Shown in pieces: positions 56,642-64,000 of a stretch of DNA of 64,000 bases (position 1 is the stretch's first letter; each line of letters opens with the position of its first letter). The stretch covers positions 682,001 through 746,000 of the forward strand of contig NZ_JPRF03000001.1 in the NCBI RefSeq assembly GCF_001188955.3, given 5' to 3'. Origin of the DNA: Kitasatospora aureofaciens. Its GTDB lineage: Bacteria; Actinomycetota; Actinomycetes; Streptomycetales; Streptomycetaceae. A program made the translations under genes and the position numbers. Below the pieces are notes generated by a model that did not search any database, was not told the DNA's origin, and was given only the letters and a program-made list of their open reading frames with translations.

Positions 56642-58546
56642 ATGGGTCACTCCCGCAGAATGCGGCGCGCGAAGTACGCAGCGCTCACCGGCATGGCGTC
56701 ACTCGCCCTCGCCGCCGCCGGCCTGGCCGGTGCGGCCGGCCCGGCCGCCGCTCAGGACATCTCCAGCGCCTCCAGCTCCTCGGGCAGCGCCGGCAACGAG
56801 TTCAACCCCTGGAGCCCGCAGAACGGTCACCCGTACCGCCACGGCGCGGTCCCGGGCAAGCAGCAGCACGAGCAGTACAAGAAGTGGCTCGCCGCCAAGA
56901 ACCAGGCGGCGGCCACCGGCCAGGAGACGCTCTCCTACGGCGGTGGCGTCGACGGCATAGGCGTGCAGAGCGGCCACTCCAAGGTCTACCTGGTCTTCTA
57001 CGGCACCCAGTGGGGCACCCAGACCACCGACGCCAACGGGAACGCGAAGTTCTCCGGCGACTCGGCCGGCGCCGCCGGTGCCACCCAGCAGATGTTCAAG
57101 GGCATCGGCACCAACGGCGAGACCTGGTCGGCCGACCTGACCCAGTGGTGCGACGGCCCCAACGTCTCCACCGGTGCCACCAGCTGCCCGTCCAACGCCA
57201 ACTTCATCCCGTACCAGAGCGGCGGCGTGCTGTCCGGCGTCTGGTACGACAACGCGGCCGCCTCGCCCTCCCAGGCCACCGGCAACCAGCTGGCCCAGGA
57301 GGCCGTCAAGGCCGCCGGCCACTTCGGCAACACCACGGCCGCCGCCAACCGCGACGCGTACTACGTCATCCTGTCGCCGCACGGCACCAACCCGGACGAC
57401 TACCAGAACCCGACCACCGGGTACTGCGCCTGGCACGACTGGAACGGCGACACCACCCTCACCGGCGGCGCGGCCAGCTCGCCCTACGGCGACATCGCGT
57501 TCTCCAACCAGCCGTACAACATCGACCAGGGCTCCACCTGCGGCGTCGGCTTCGTCAACTCGCCCGGCACGCTGGACGGCTACACGATGACCCTCGGCCA
57601 CGAGTGGCACGAGATGATGTCCGACCAGAACCCGGCCGGCGGCTGGACCAACCACGTGAGCGGCAGCTCGTACAACGGCCAGGAGAACTCGGACGAGTGC
57701 GCCTGGATCCAGCCCGGCTCGGCCGGCGGCGCCGCGAACGTCTCCTTCGGCTCCTACGGCACCTTCGCCGAGCAGGCCAGCTGGTCGAACGACACCAACT
57801 CCTGCGCGATCTCGCACGCCATCCTGACCCACGGCAACACGGTCACCGTCACCAACCCGGGCAACCAGTCCGGCACCGTCGGCACCGCGGCCAGCCTGCA
57901 GATCCACGCCACTGACTCGGCCTCCGGCCAGACCCTGCGCTACTCGGCCACCGGCCTGCCCGCCGGCCTGTCGATCAACTCCTCGACCGGTCTGATCTCC
58001 GGCACGCCGACCGCCGCCGGCACCTCCAGCGTGACGGTCACCGCGACCGACTCCACCGGTGCCGCGGGCAACACCACCTTCACCTGGACCGAGTCGTCCA
58101 CCTCGGGCGGCAGCGCCGTCACCAACGGCGGCTTCGAGAACGGCAACGCGACCGGCTGGAGCACCACCGGCAGCGCCTCCGTCCTCGGCGCGGCCGCCCA
58201 CAGCGGCAGCTACGGCCTGCAGCTCGGCTCCGGCAGCCCGAGCACCGACTCCACCGCCGCCCAGACCTTCACCGCGCCGACCGGCTCCAGCAAGCTGTCC
58301 TTCTGGTACAGCAACACCTGCCCGGACACCGTGACCTACGACTGGGCCACCGCGACCCTGAAGGACAACACCACCGGCACGACCACCACGGTCCTCGCCA
58401 AGACCTGCTCCTCCGCCGCGAGCTGGACCAACCAGAGCGCGACCGTCACCCCCGGTCACTCGTACACGCTCACCCTGAGCAACCACGACGACGACTACGC
58501 GGGTGACCCGACCTACACCTACTACGACGACGTGACCGTCTCCTGA
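56642..58546 (+). CDS. Secreted HExxH protein with Ig-like and beta-sandwich domains (putative metallopeptidase)
   Basis: 634 residues. Signal peptide to about 38 (GPAAAQDI). Central domain (about 100-385) contains TLGHEWHEMMSD with zinc-ligand His320/His324 and Glu321, plus several Cys residues, suggesting a secreted zinc peptidase. It is followed by a He_PIG/Ig-like domain (about 395-485, LPAGLSINSSTGLISGTP) and a C-terminal carbohydrate-binding-like beta-sandwich (about 495-634, NGGFENGNATGWSTTG). I cannot assign a named peptidase family. The ATG at 56642 is used; an in-frame ATG at 56660 is an alternative. Followed by a strong terminator. Confidence 0.78.
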   Translation: MGHSRRMRRAKYAALTGMASLALAAAGLAGAAGPAAAQDISSASSSSGSAGNEFNPWSPQNGHPYRHGAVPGKQQHEQYKKWLAAKNQAAATGQETLSYGGGVDGIGVQSGHSKVYLVFYGTQWGTQTTDANGNAKFSGDSAGAAGATQQMFKGIGTNGETWSADLTQWCDGPNVSTGATSCPSNANFIPYQSGGVLSGVWYDNAAASPSQATGNQLAQEAVKAAGHFGNTTAAANRDAYYVILSPHGTNPDDYQNPTTGYCAWHDWNGDTTLTGGAASSPYGDIAFSNQPYNIDQGSTCGVGFVNSPGTLDGYTMTLGHEWHEMMSDQNPAGGWTNHVSGSSYNGQENSDECAWIQPGSAGGAANVSFGSYGTFAEQASWSNDTNSCAISHAILTHGNTVTVTNPGNQSGTVGTAASLQIHATDSASGQTLRYSATGLPAGLSINSSTGLISGTPTAAGTSSVTVTATDSTGAAGNTTFTWTESSTSGGSAVTNGGFENGNATGWSTTGSASVLGAAAHSGSYGLQLGSGSPSTDSTAAQTFTAPTGSSKLSFWYSNTCPDTVTYDWATATLKDNTTGTTTTVLAKTCSSAASWTNQSATVTPGHSYTLTLSNHDDDYAGDPTYTYYDDVTVS

Positions 58547-58565
58547 CGATCTCCTCGCGCTGACG

Positions 58566-58604
58566 CACCGGGGTGGGCCTCGTGCCCGCCCCGGTGTGTT
58601 TCTT
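58566..58604 (+). terminator. Intrinsic terminator after the HExxH protein gene
   Basis: A 13-bp stem (58566-58578 with 58584-58596, one T-G pair) followed by TGTTTCTT. Confidence 0.85.
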
Positions 58605-58679
58605 CGGTTCCGGGGGGATCCGATCCAGCGCGCGGTGCGTCCAACCGGTACCGCTTTCCCCCTGCACTGAGGAACCACC

Positions 58680-59138
58680 GTGAACCTGAGAAGACCCGCC
58701 GCCCTCGCCCTGACCTGCGCCGCCGCCCTGCTGGCCCTGACCGGCTGCGGCTCCAAGGGGGCCGCGACGGCCGCGTCCGCCCCGGCGCCCACCACCACGG
58801 CCCTGAGCACCCCGGCCGCCGTGACCGCCGACGAACACGCCAACCACACCACCCTGAAGGTCGCCGCCGGCGCGACCGTCTCGATCCAATTGCACGGCAC
58901 CTACTGGTCCGCCGTCTCCAGCTCCGCCGGCGACGTCCTCGCGTCCGTCGGCGCCCCGACCACCGCGCCGTCCCCCTCCTGCCGCCCGGGCGGCGGCTGC
59001 GGCACGGTCACCACCTCCTTCACCGCCCGGACCGCGGGCACGGCGCACCTCACCGCCTCCCGCACCGCCTGCGGCGAGGCCCTCAACTGCTCGCCGGACC
59101 AGCGCAGTTACGACGTCACGGTCGAGGTCACGGGCTGA
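58680..59138 (+). CDS. Small secreted lipoprotein, hypothetical
   Basis: 152 residues: signal peptide with lipobox LALTGCGS (Cys near 22), a short Ala/Thr/Pro tether, and a beta-rich domain (about 55-152) with four Cys residues (CRPGGGC, CGEALNC). The pattern FTARTAGTAHLTASRTACG is faintly like chagasin-type (I42) peptidase inhibitors, but too weak to name. The GTG at 58680 has GAGGA upstream. It follows the putative secreted metallopeptidase after a terminator. Confidence 0.7.
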   Translation: MNLRRPAALALTCAAALLALTGCGSKGAATAASAPAPTTTALSTPAAVTADEHANHTTLKVAAGATVSIQLHGTYWSAVSSSAGDVLASVGAPTTAPSPSCRPGGGCGTVTTSFTARTAGTAHLTASRTACGEALNCSPDQRSYDVTVEVTG

Positions 59139-59251
59139 CGGCAGGCCCGGGCTGTGGCCCGGGACACACTTGAGCCCGCCCCTGGGGCAGGGTGGAGATT
59201 CGTCACACCAGCCGGACACCGATCCGGACCCGACGGACTCCGAGGAACACC

Positions 59252-60379
59252 ATGTCCACCACCCTTTCCACCGCCACCACCTCCTCCGACCAGGACCGCC
59301 CGGAACTGCGCCAGGCGATCGAGGAGATCGTCGAGTCGGGCGTCCTCGGCGTGCAGCTGCTGGTGACCGACGAACGGGGGGAGTGGGTCGGCAGCGCCGG
59401 GGCCCGCGAGCTGGGCTCCGGCGCCGGGCCGCTGACCGACGGGCACTTCCGCATCGGCAGCAGCACCAAGAGCTTCGTCGCGGGCTCGGTGCTGTTGCTG
59501 GTGGCGGAGGGCAGGATCGAGCTGGACGCCCCGGCCGCGCAGTACCTGCCCGCCTTCGGGCTGGACGGCCGGATCACCGTGCGGATGCTGCTCCAGCACA
59601 CCAGCGGGGTCTTCAGCCACACCGGCGAGCTCCTGGCGGACGGGACGGTCGTGCCCGGCGTCGCCTGGCAGGGCAAGGCCTGGGTGGACGACCGCTTCCG
59701 CACCTACCGGCCCGAGGAGCTGGTCCGGTTGTCGCTGTCCAAGGAGCCGCGGTTCGCGCCGGGGGAGGGCTGGAGCTACTCCAACACCAACTACGTGCTG
59801 GCCAGGCTGGTGATCGAGGAGGTCACCGGCCGGTCCTTCGCCGAGGAGCTGCAGCGGCTGATCCTGGGGCCGCTGGGGATGACCGGCACCGTGGCGCCGG
59901 GCGCCTCGCCGGAACTCCCCGAGCCCCACCACCACAGCTACTACCGCTACCAGGACGGCGGGCAGGAGCGGACGCTCGACGTCACCCGGCACAACCCCTC
60001 CTGGGTCGCGGCCGGCGGCGACATGATCTCGACCACCCGGGACCTGCACACCTACTTCTCCGCGCTGATGGGCGGCAGGCTCCTGCCCGCCGAGCTGCTG
60101 GGCGAGATGCGCACGCCGGAGGCGACCATCGGCTACGGCCTGGGGGTGTTCGCCCAGGAAACGGAGGGCGGTACCGTCTACCACCACAACGGCGCCACCA
60201 TCGGCTCGGCCGCGCTGATGTACGGCTCGGCCGACGGCAGCAGGATCCTGACCGCCGGCCTGAACTACGTGGACGACGCGGACCTGTCCCTCGCCGGGGC
60301 CTTCCAGAAGGCACAGCAACTGCTCGTCGCCGAGGTGTTCTGCGGCGGGCAGGCCGATCCGGCGCCGTCGACGGACTGA
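59252..60379 (+). CDS. Serine hydrolase, class C beta-lactamase / DD-peptidase-like
   Basis: 375 residues without a signal peptide. SxxK motif with Ser70 and Lys73 (GSSTKSF), YxN motif YSNTNY (Tyr about 172) and a C-terminal YHHNGATIG in the position of the HxG/KTG motif. Such proteins are mostly esterases or D-aminopeptidases; a cytoplasmic form is unlikely to be a resistance beta-lactamase. The ATG at 59252 has GAGGA 5 bases upstream. Same strand as the MerR gene 76 bp downstream, perhaps co-transcribed. Confidence 0.86.
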   Translation: MSTTLSTATTSSDQDRPELRQAIEEIVESGVLGVQLLVTDERGEWVGSAGARELGSGAGPLTDGHFRIGSSTKSFVAGSVLLLVAEGRIELDAPAAQYLPAFGLDGRITVRMLLQHTSGVFSHTGELLADGTVVPGVAWQGKAWVDDRFRTYRPEELVRLSLSKEPRFAPGEGWSYSNTNYVLARLVIEEVTGRSFAEELQRLILGPLGMTGTVAPGASPELPEPHHHSYYRYQDGGQERTLDVTRHNPSWVAAGGDMISTTRDLHTYFSALMGGRLLPAELLGEMRTPEATIGYGLGVFAQETEGGTVYHHNGATIGSAALMYGSADGSRILTAGLNYVDDADLSLAGAFQKAQQLLVAEVFCGGQADPAPSTD

Positions 60380-60455
60380 ACGGCGGGCATCGGGACGGGG
60401 GGCCGGACCGGGGGCCGGGTGGCCGCCCGGTCCGGACGCACGAGAAGCTGAGCAG

Positions 60456-61241
60456 ATGATGAGCGGAGTCACGATCGGTCAGGCGGCGGCGTTCCTCGGC
60501 GTCTCGGTGAAGACGGTGCGGCACTACCACGAGCACGGACTGGTCGCCGAACCACGGCGAGACGCCTCCGGCTACCGGAGGTACGGCTCGGACGAGCTGC
60601 TGCGGCTGGTGCAGGTCCGGACCCTGGCCACCGCCGGGGTGCCACTGGCCGAGATCGGGCCCCTGCTCGACGCCGACGCCGAGCACTTCGCCGCCGCCCT
60701 CGCCGACGTCGAGCGGCGGCTCGCCGAACGGATCGCCGAGCTGGCGGCGCGCAGGGAGACACTGCACCGGCTCGCCGAGGGTGACCGGGCCCTGTTGCCC
60801 GACCGCGCCTGCGCGACCCTCGACCGGATGCCCGCCCTCGGCTTCGACCCGGCGTACGTGACCGCCCAGCGCGAGGCCCTGGTGCTGGCCCGGGTACTGG
60901 TGCCGGACGGCTTCGACGGCTTCCTGACCCAGCTGGAACACCAGCTCGACGACCCCGGGTTCGTCGAGCTGGCCCAGCGCGGCTGGGAGGCGCGGGACTG
61001 GGACCCGGACGACCCGAGGATCGAGGAACTCGCCGCGGCCATGGCCGACCGCTACCTCGCCAACCCCGGACTGCTGGGGGACCCGGGCAGTCTGGAGGCC
61101 TGGAGCAGGGCTGCCACCCAGTACCGGCTGATCGACGGGCACCGGGAGGAGCAGGCACCGGTCTCCGCCCGGCTGACCGCGCTGACCGAGGCGAGGCTCC
61201 GGTCCGCCGGCGTGGCAGGACCACGCCTGCCCCGCCGGTGA
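60456..61241 (+). CDS. MerR-family transcriptional regulator
   Basis: 261 residues. N-terminal MerR winged helix (TIGQAAAFLGVSVKTVRHYH), coiled-coil (about 75-110) and a C-terminal ~150-residue domain probably binding an effector, without metal-binding cysteine pattern. It follows the serine hydrolase gene and is convergent with the ABC-F gene. Two adjacent ATGs (60456, 60459) are possible starts. Confidence 0.88.
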   Translation: MMSGVTIGQAAAFLGVSVKTVRHYHEHGLVAEPRRDASGYRRYGSDELLRLVQVRTLATAGVPLAEIGPLLDADAEHFAAALADVERRLAERIAELAARRETLHRLAEGDRALLPDRACATLDRMPALGFDPAYVTAQREALVLARVLVPDGFDGFLTQLEHQLDDPGFVELAQRGWEARDWDPDDPRIEELAAAMADRYLANPGLLGDPGSLEAWSRAATQYRLIDGHREEQAPVSARLTALTEARLRSAGVAGPRLPRR

Positions 61242-61257
61242 ACCGGAGCCGCACGGT

Positions 61258-62892
61258 TCACGCGCTCGGGGCGCCGCCCTCCACCAACTCGCCGTCCGCC
61301 AGCCGCAGCCAGCGGTCGACGCCGATGCCGGCCAGGAAGCGTTCGTCGTGACTGACCACCAGGAAGGCGCCCTGGTAGGAGTTGAGGGCGCCTTCGAGCT
61401 GCCCGACGCTGACCAGGTCCAGGTTGTTCGTCGGCTCGTCCAGCAGCAGCAGCTGGGGCGCGGGCTCGGCGCACAGCACGCAGGCCAGGGTGGCGCGCAG
61501 CCGCTCGCCGCCGGACAGCGCCCGGACGGGCAGGTGGGCCCGGGCGCCGCGGAACAGGAAGCGGGCGAGCAGGTTCATCCGCTCGGCCTCCGGCCGCTCC
61601 GGCGCGGCGGCGGCGAAGTTCTCCGCCACCGTGCGGTCCGGGTCCAGCAGGTCCAGGCGCTGGGAGAGGTGGGCGACCCGGCCGTCGGCCCGCTTGACCT
61701 GCCCGCCGTCCGGGGTGAGGTCGCCGACCAGCAGCCGCAGCAGGGTGGTCTTGCCGGCCCCGTTGGCGCCGGACAGGGCGATCCGCTCCGGACCTCGAAC
61801 GGTCAGGTCGACGCCGCCCCCGGCGAACAGTGGGGCGCCGCCGCGCAGCACCTGGAGGTGTTCGCCGATGAAGAGGTCGCGGCCGTTCGGCACCTTGGTG
61901 CCGGACAGGTCGAGGGTGAGGCGCTGTTCGTCGCGCACGGCGCGCCCCGCCTCGTCGAGCCGGGCCTTGGCCTCGTCGACCCGGGCGGCGTGCATCTGGC
62001 CGGCCCGCCCGGCGGACTCCTGGGCGCCGCGCTTCATGTTCCCGGCGAAGATGCGGGGCAGCCCGGCGCTCTTGAGGTTGCGGGCGGCGTTGCCCGCCCG
62101 GCGCTCGGCGCGTTCGCGGGCCTGCTGCATCTCCCGCTTCTCCCGCTTGAGCTCCTGCTCGGCGTTGCGGACGTTCTTCTCCGCGACCTCCCGCTCGGCC
62201 TGGACGGCCTGCTCGTAGGCGGTGAAGTCGCCGCCGTAGAGCCGCAGTTCGTGCGAGTCGAGTTCGGCGATCCGGTCCATCCGGTCGAGCAGGGCACGGT
62301 CGTGGCTGACCAGCAGGAGGCAGCCGCCGAAGTCCTCCAGCGCGTCGTACAGCCGGTGGCGGGCCCCGAGGTCGAGGTTGTTGGTGGGTTCGTCGAGCAG
62401 CAGGACGTCCGGCCGCTTGAGCAGTTGGGCGGCGAGGCCCAGTTGCACGATCTGGCCGCCGCTGAGGGCTGCCAGGCCCCGGTCGAGGCGCAGGGCGCCG
62501 AGGCCGAGGCGTTCGAGCTGGGCACGGCAGCGCTCCTCGATGTCCCAGTCGTCACCGATGGTGGTGAAGTGCTCCTCGGCGACGTCCCCCGCCTCCACGG
62601 CGTCGATCGCCCGGATCACCTCGGCGACGCCGAGCACCTCGGCGACGGTGAGGTCGGCCGTCAGCGGGAGGTCCTGGGGGAGGTAGCCGGCCGTGCCGGT
62701 GACCGTCACCGAGCCGGCCGCCGGGCGCAGTTGACCGGCGATCAGCTTGAGCAGCGTGCTCTTGCCCGAACCGTTGGGCGCGACCAGGCCGGTGCGGCCG
62801 GGGCCGACGGTGAAGGAGAGGTTCTGGAAGACGGGGGTGTCGTCGGGCCAGGCGAAGGACAGCTGGGACGCGACGATGGATGCGAAGGACAT
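61258..62892 (-). CDS. ABC-F ATPase, antibiotic-resistance (ribosome protection) type
   Basis: A 544-residue protein with two ABC domains and no membrane segment. First domain: Walker [13 protein letters not shown], signature [16 protein letters not shown], Walker [15 protein letters not shown] highly charged linker (about 235-300, [20 protein letters not shown]) joins it to the second domain (Walker [13 protein letters not shown], signature [13 protein letters not shown]). ABC-F proteins of this size bind the ribosomal E site and displace antibiotics (MLS, pleuromutilin and similar) or act in translation control. The ATG at 62892 lacks a good ribosome site. A long leader with a possible 9-codon peptide lies upstream. 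Confidence 0.9.
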   Translation of the reverse strand: MSFASIVASQLSFAWPDDTPVFQNLSFTVGPGRTGLVAPNGSGKSTLLKLIAGQLRPAAGSVTVTGTAGYLPQDLPLTADLTVAEVLGVAEVIRAIDAVEAGDVAEEHFTTIGDDWDIEERCRAQLERLGLGALRLDRGLAALSGGQIVQLGLAAQLLKRPDVLLLDEPTNNLDLGARHRLYDALEDFGGCLLLVSHDRALLDRMDRIAELDSHELRLYGGDFTAYEQAVQAEREVAEKNVRNAEQELKREKREMQQARERAERRAGNAARNLKSAGLPRIFAGNMKRGAQESAGRAGQMHAARVDEAKARLDEAGRAVRDEQRLTLDLSGTKVPNGRDLFIGEHLQVLRGGAPLFAGGGVDLTVRGPERIALSGANGAGKTTLLRLLVGDLTPDGGQVKRADGRVAHLSQRLDLLDPDRTVAENFAAAAPERPEAERMNLLARFLFRGARAHLPVRALSGGERLRATLACVLCAEPAPQLLLLDEPTNNLDLVSVGQLEGALNSYQGAFLVVSHDERFLAGIGVDRWLRLADGELVEGGAPSA

Positions 62893-63197
62893 GGGAACGA
62901 CCCGGAAGGTGAGCGGGCGGAAACGAGTCCGGCCCGGGAAAGACAGGGGGACTGGGGTACGACGAGTCCGACCGCTGCACCGGGCGCCCTGCACCCGCAA
63001 CGGCCGTCAAGTCCGGGTCTCACCCGGAGATGTCGTCGTCACCCGCCATGTCTGCTGCACTCCTCCGAAGGGGTTGGTTCGCCAGCGTAGCAGTCCACTT
63101 CGCCGGGCGCCGCCCGTTTTTCCGCGCGGGTTCGGGGCCCGTGCGGTGAACGGAACGGCCCCGGCCCGGTGGGCTCCGGCCTCAGGGGTGGCCGGCG
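62893..63197 (-). other. Leader region of the ABC-F gene
   Basis: About 300 bp upstream of the ABC-F start. It contains a possible leader peptide (63020-63049), a 7-bp hairpin over its stop codon and further GC-rich self-complementary DNA (around 62985). Promoter elements probably lie near 63060-63110. Confidence 0.45.
63020..63049 (-). promoter_or_regulatory. Possible leader peptide with overlapping hairpin (attenuator)
   Basis: A 9-codon frame MAGDDDISG with a stop, preceded by GGAGGA 11 bases upstream. The stop lies within TCCGGGT-GAG-ACCCGGA (63009-63025), a perfect 7-bp stem. ABC-F resistance genes are often controlled by ribosome stalling on such leaders; here it is inferred from position only. 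Confidence 0.4.
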
Positions 63198-63290
63198 TCA
63201 GAGGTGGTCGGCGTCGACGACGGCCTGGGCGAAGGCGGTCGGCGCCTCCTGGGGGACGTTCTGGCCGATACCGGCCAGCGTCCGGTGCTC
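63198..63290 (-). pseudogene. C-terminal remnant of an alpha/beta hydrolase gene
   Basis: About 30 codons reading [20 protein letters not shown] and ending AVVDADHL with a TGA. This is the typical end of small alpha/beta hydrolases (catalytic-His region, with His apparently replaced by Gln). It stops abruptly where the ALDH fragment of the opposite strand begins. Confidence 0.6.
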
Positions 63291-63295
63291 CGACT

Positions 63296-63482
63296 GTGTT
63301 CGCCGACGTCGACAACTCGATGCGGATCGCCCAGGAGGAGATCTTCGGCCCGGTCCTGGTGGTCATCCCCTACGAGGGCGAGGACGACGCCGTCCGGATC
63401 GCCAACGACTCCGAGTACGGTCTGTCCGGCGGCGTCTGGTCCACCAGCGAGGCACACGGACGGCTTCTGGCGGCGGGTGATG
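63296..63482 (+). pseudogene. Internal fragment of an aldehyde dehydrogenase gene
   Basis: About 60 codons: [20 protein letters not shown], then an intact stretch to [13 protein letters not shown]. This is the conserved C-terminal third of NAD-dependent aldehyde dehydrogenases. Both the catalytic Cys region and the true C-terminus are missing. Confidence 0.8.
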
Positions 63483-63527
63483 CCCGACGCGATGTCGCTC
63501 CTGGGGCACGCGCTCGCCACCGTCTGA
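63465..63527 (+). pseudogene. C-terminal scrap of a further gene
   Basis: In another frame, [18 protein letters not shown] and a TGA follow the ALDH fragment. The composition is coding-like and the segment has no start. The parent family is not recognised. Confidence 0.35.
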
Positions 63528-63640
63528 GCCCTCGGCAGCCTCCGGAACGACCGTCAGCTGTTCCACCGGTGTTCAACCACGCGGTCTCGACTCCGTCCCG
63601 TCAACCCCCTACCTTCCCTGGGGGACTGCGAGAAGGAGCC

Positions 63641-64000
63641 ATGGAAGACACCCAACCTGCCGTACGGGCACGCGGATTGACGAAGTGCTTCGGTGACGTC
63701 GTGGCGCTCGACGAGGTCGGGCTGGAGCTGGTACCCGGGCGGATCCACGGGCTGGCCGGGCCGAACGGCGCCGGGAAGACCACGCTGCTGGGGCTGCTGC
63801 TCGGGCTGGCCGTCGCCGACGGCGGCGAGCTGGAGGTGCTGGGCAGACCGGTCGGACGGGCACTCGCGGCGCCGGACGGGGTCGCCGGATTCGTCGACGG
63901 CCCCGGCCTGTACCCGTCGCTGACCGCCCGGAAGAACCTGGCCGCGCTGGCGGCGCTGCGCGGTCAGGACACCGGGGCCCGGCGGATCGACGAGGTGCTG
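63641..64000 (+). CDS. ABC transporter ATP-binding protein, N-terminal part (3' end outside window)
   Basis: 120 residues are visible. Starts with [19 protein letters not shown], then Walker [18 protein letters not shown] (about 40) and [18 protein letters not shown] in the Q-loop region, as in DrrA/CcmA-type exporters (BcrA-like). The signature and Walker B lie beyond the window. AAGGAG precedes the ATG at 63641 with only two bases between, unusually close. Confidence 0.85.
   Translation, partial: MEDTQPAVRARGLTKCFGDVVALDEVGLELVPGRIHGLAGPNGAGKTTLLGLLLGLAVADGGELEVLGRPVGRALAAPDGVAGFVDGPGLYPSLTARKNLAALAALRGQDTGARRIDEVL

Noticed and set aside
59252..60379. Serine hydrolase considered as a beta-lactamase resistance gene
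   Set aside because: It has SxxK and YxN motifs but no signal peptide, and most such actinomycete proteins are esterases or peptidases.

Overview
The window is high-GC DNA with the gene density, GTG/TTG starts, near-universal G/C in third codon positions and gene families of a Streptomycetaceae actinomycete (Streptomyces or Kitasatospora type). Genus is inferred from gene content only. About 48 kb (1-49.7 kb) is an unusually dense plant cell-wall polysaccharide locus. The rest is ordinary accessory and transport DNA.

Region 1 (1-16.1 kb) looks like intracellular processing of xyloglucan or other xylosylated and galactosylated oligosaccharides, followed by xylose catabolism. On the + strand, probably as one operon, are the 3' part of a GH3 enzyme, a CE7 acetyl esterase and two different GH31 enzymes (a YicI-like alpha-xylosidase and a second one). 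A GH2 beta-galactosidase and xylose isomerase xylA run on the - strand. Divergent from xylA are xylulokinase xylB and a ROK-family regulator (XylR type). An orphan putative glycosidase (GHL6-like, with a beta-galactosidase-trimerisation-type region) closes this part. A PAS/GAF/SpoIIE phosphatase with an ATPase domain and a quinone-oxidoreductase interrupt the sugar genes at 16.3-20.1 kb.

Region 2 (20.2-45.4 kb) holds secreted depolymerases and import systems: GH62 arabinofuranosidase with CBM13, GH11 xylanase with CBM13, an orphan LacI regulator, the cellobiose system (bglC, cebG, cebF, cebE, divergent cebR), a CBM2-GH5 cellulase, a GH6 cellulase whose CBM2 is frameshifted, a GH10-CBM13 xylanase, the xylobiose system (bxlR divergent from bxlE-bxlF-bxlG-bxlA) and a CE1 esterase. 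A TnpB (IS605-type) element sits inside the ceb operon between cebG and bglC. Two perfect or near-perfect CebR boxes (before cebE and before GH6) and a separate GAAA-C/G-TTTC palindrome family (before GH11, GH10, CE1 and, with one mismatch, bxlE) suggest parallel cellulose and xylan regulons in one locus. A third group of AGCGCT-centred boxes lies at GH62, the GH36 alpha-galactosidase and the GHL6-like gene. No ATPase for the two sugar importers is present; MsiK, encoded elsewhere, is the known partner of such systems.

Region 3 (45.6-64 kb) contains a zinc-ribbon membrane protein, a FadR/GntR regulator, the GH36 alpha-galactosidase, a SnoaL-like protein with an SGNH hydrolase and a convergent PadR regulator, a complete polyamine-type ABC operon (potA-potD-potB-potC) followed by tandem hairpins, a secreted HExxH protein, a small lipoprotein, a class-C-type serine hydrolase, a MerR regulator, an ABC-F ATPase with a possible leader peptide, a cluster of gene remnants, and the 5' end of another ABC transporter ATPase gene. 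No tRNA, rRNA or CRISPR array was seen.
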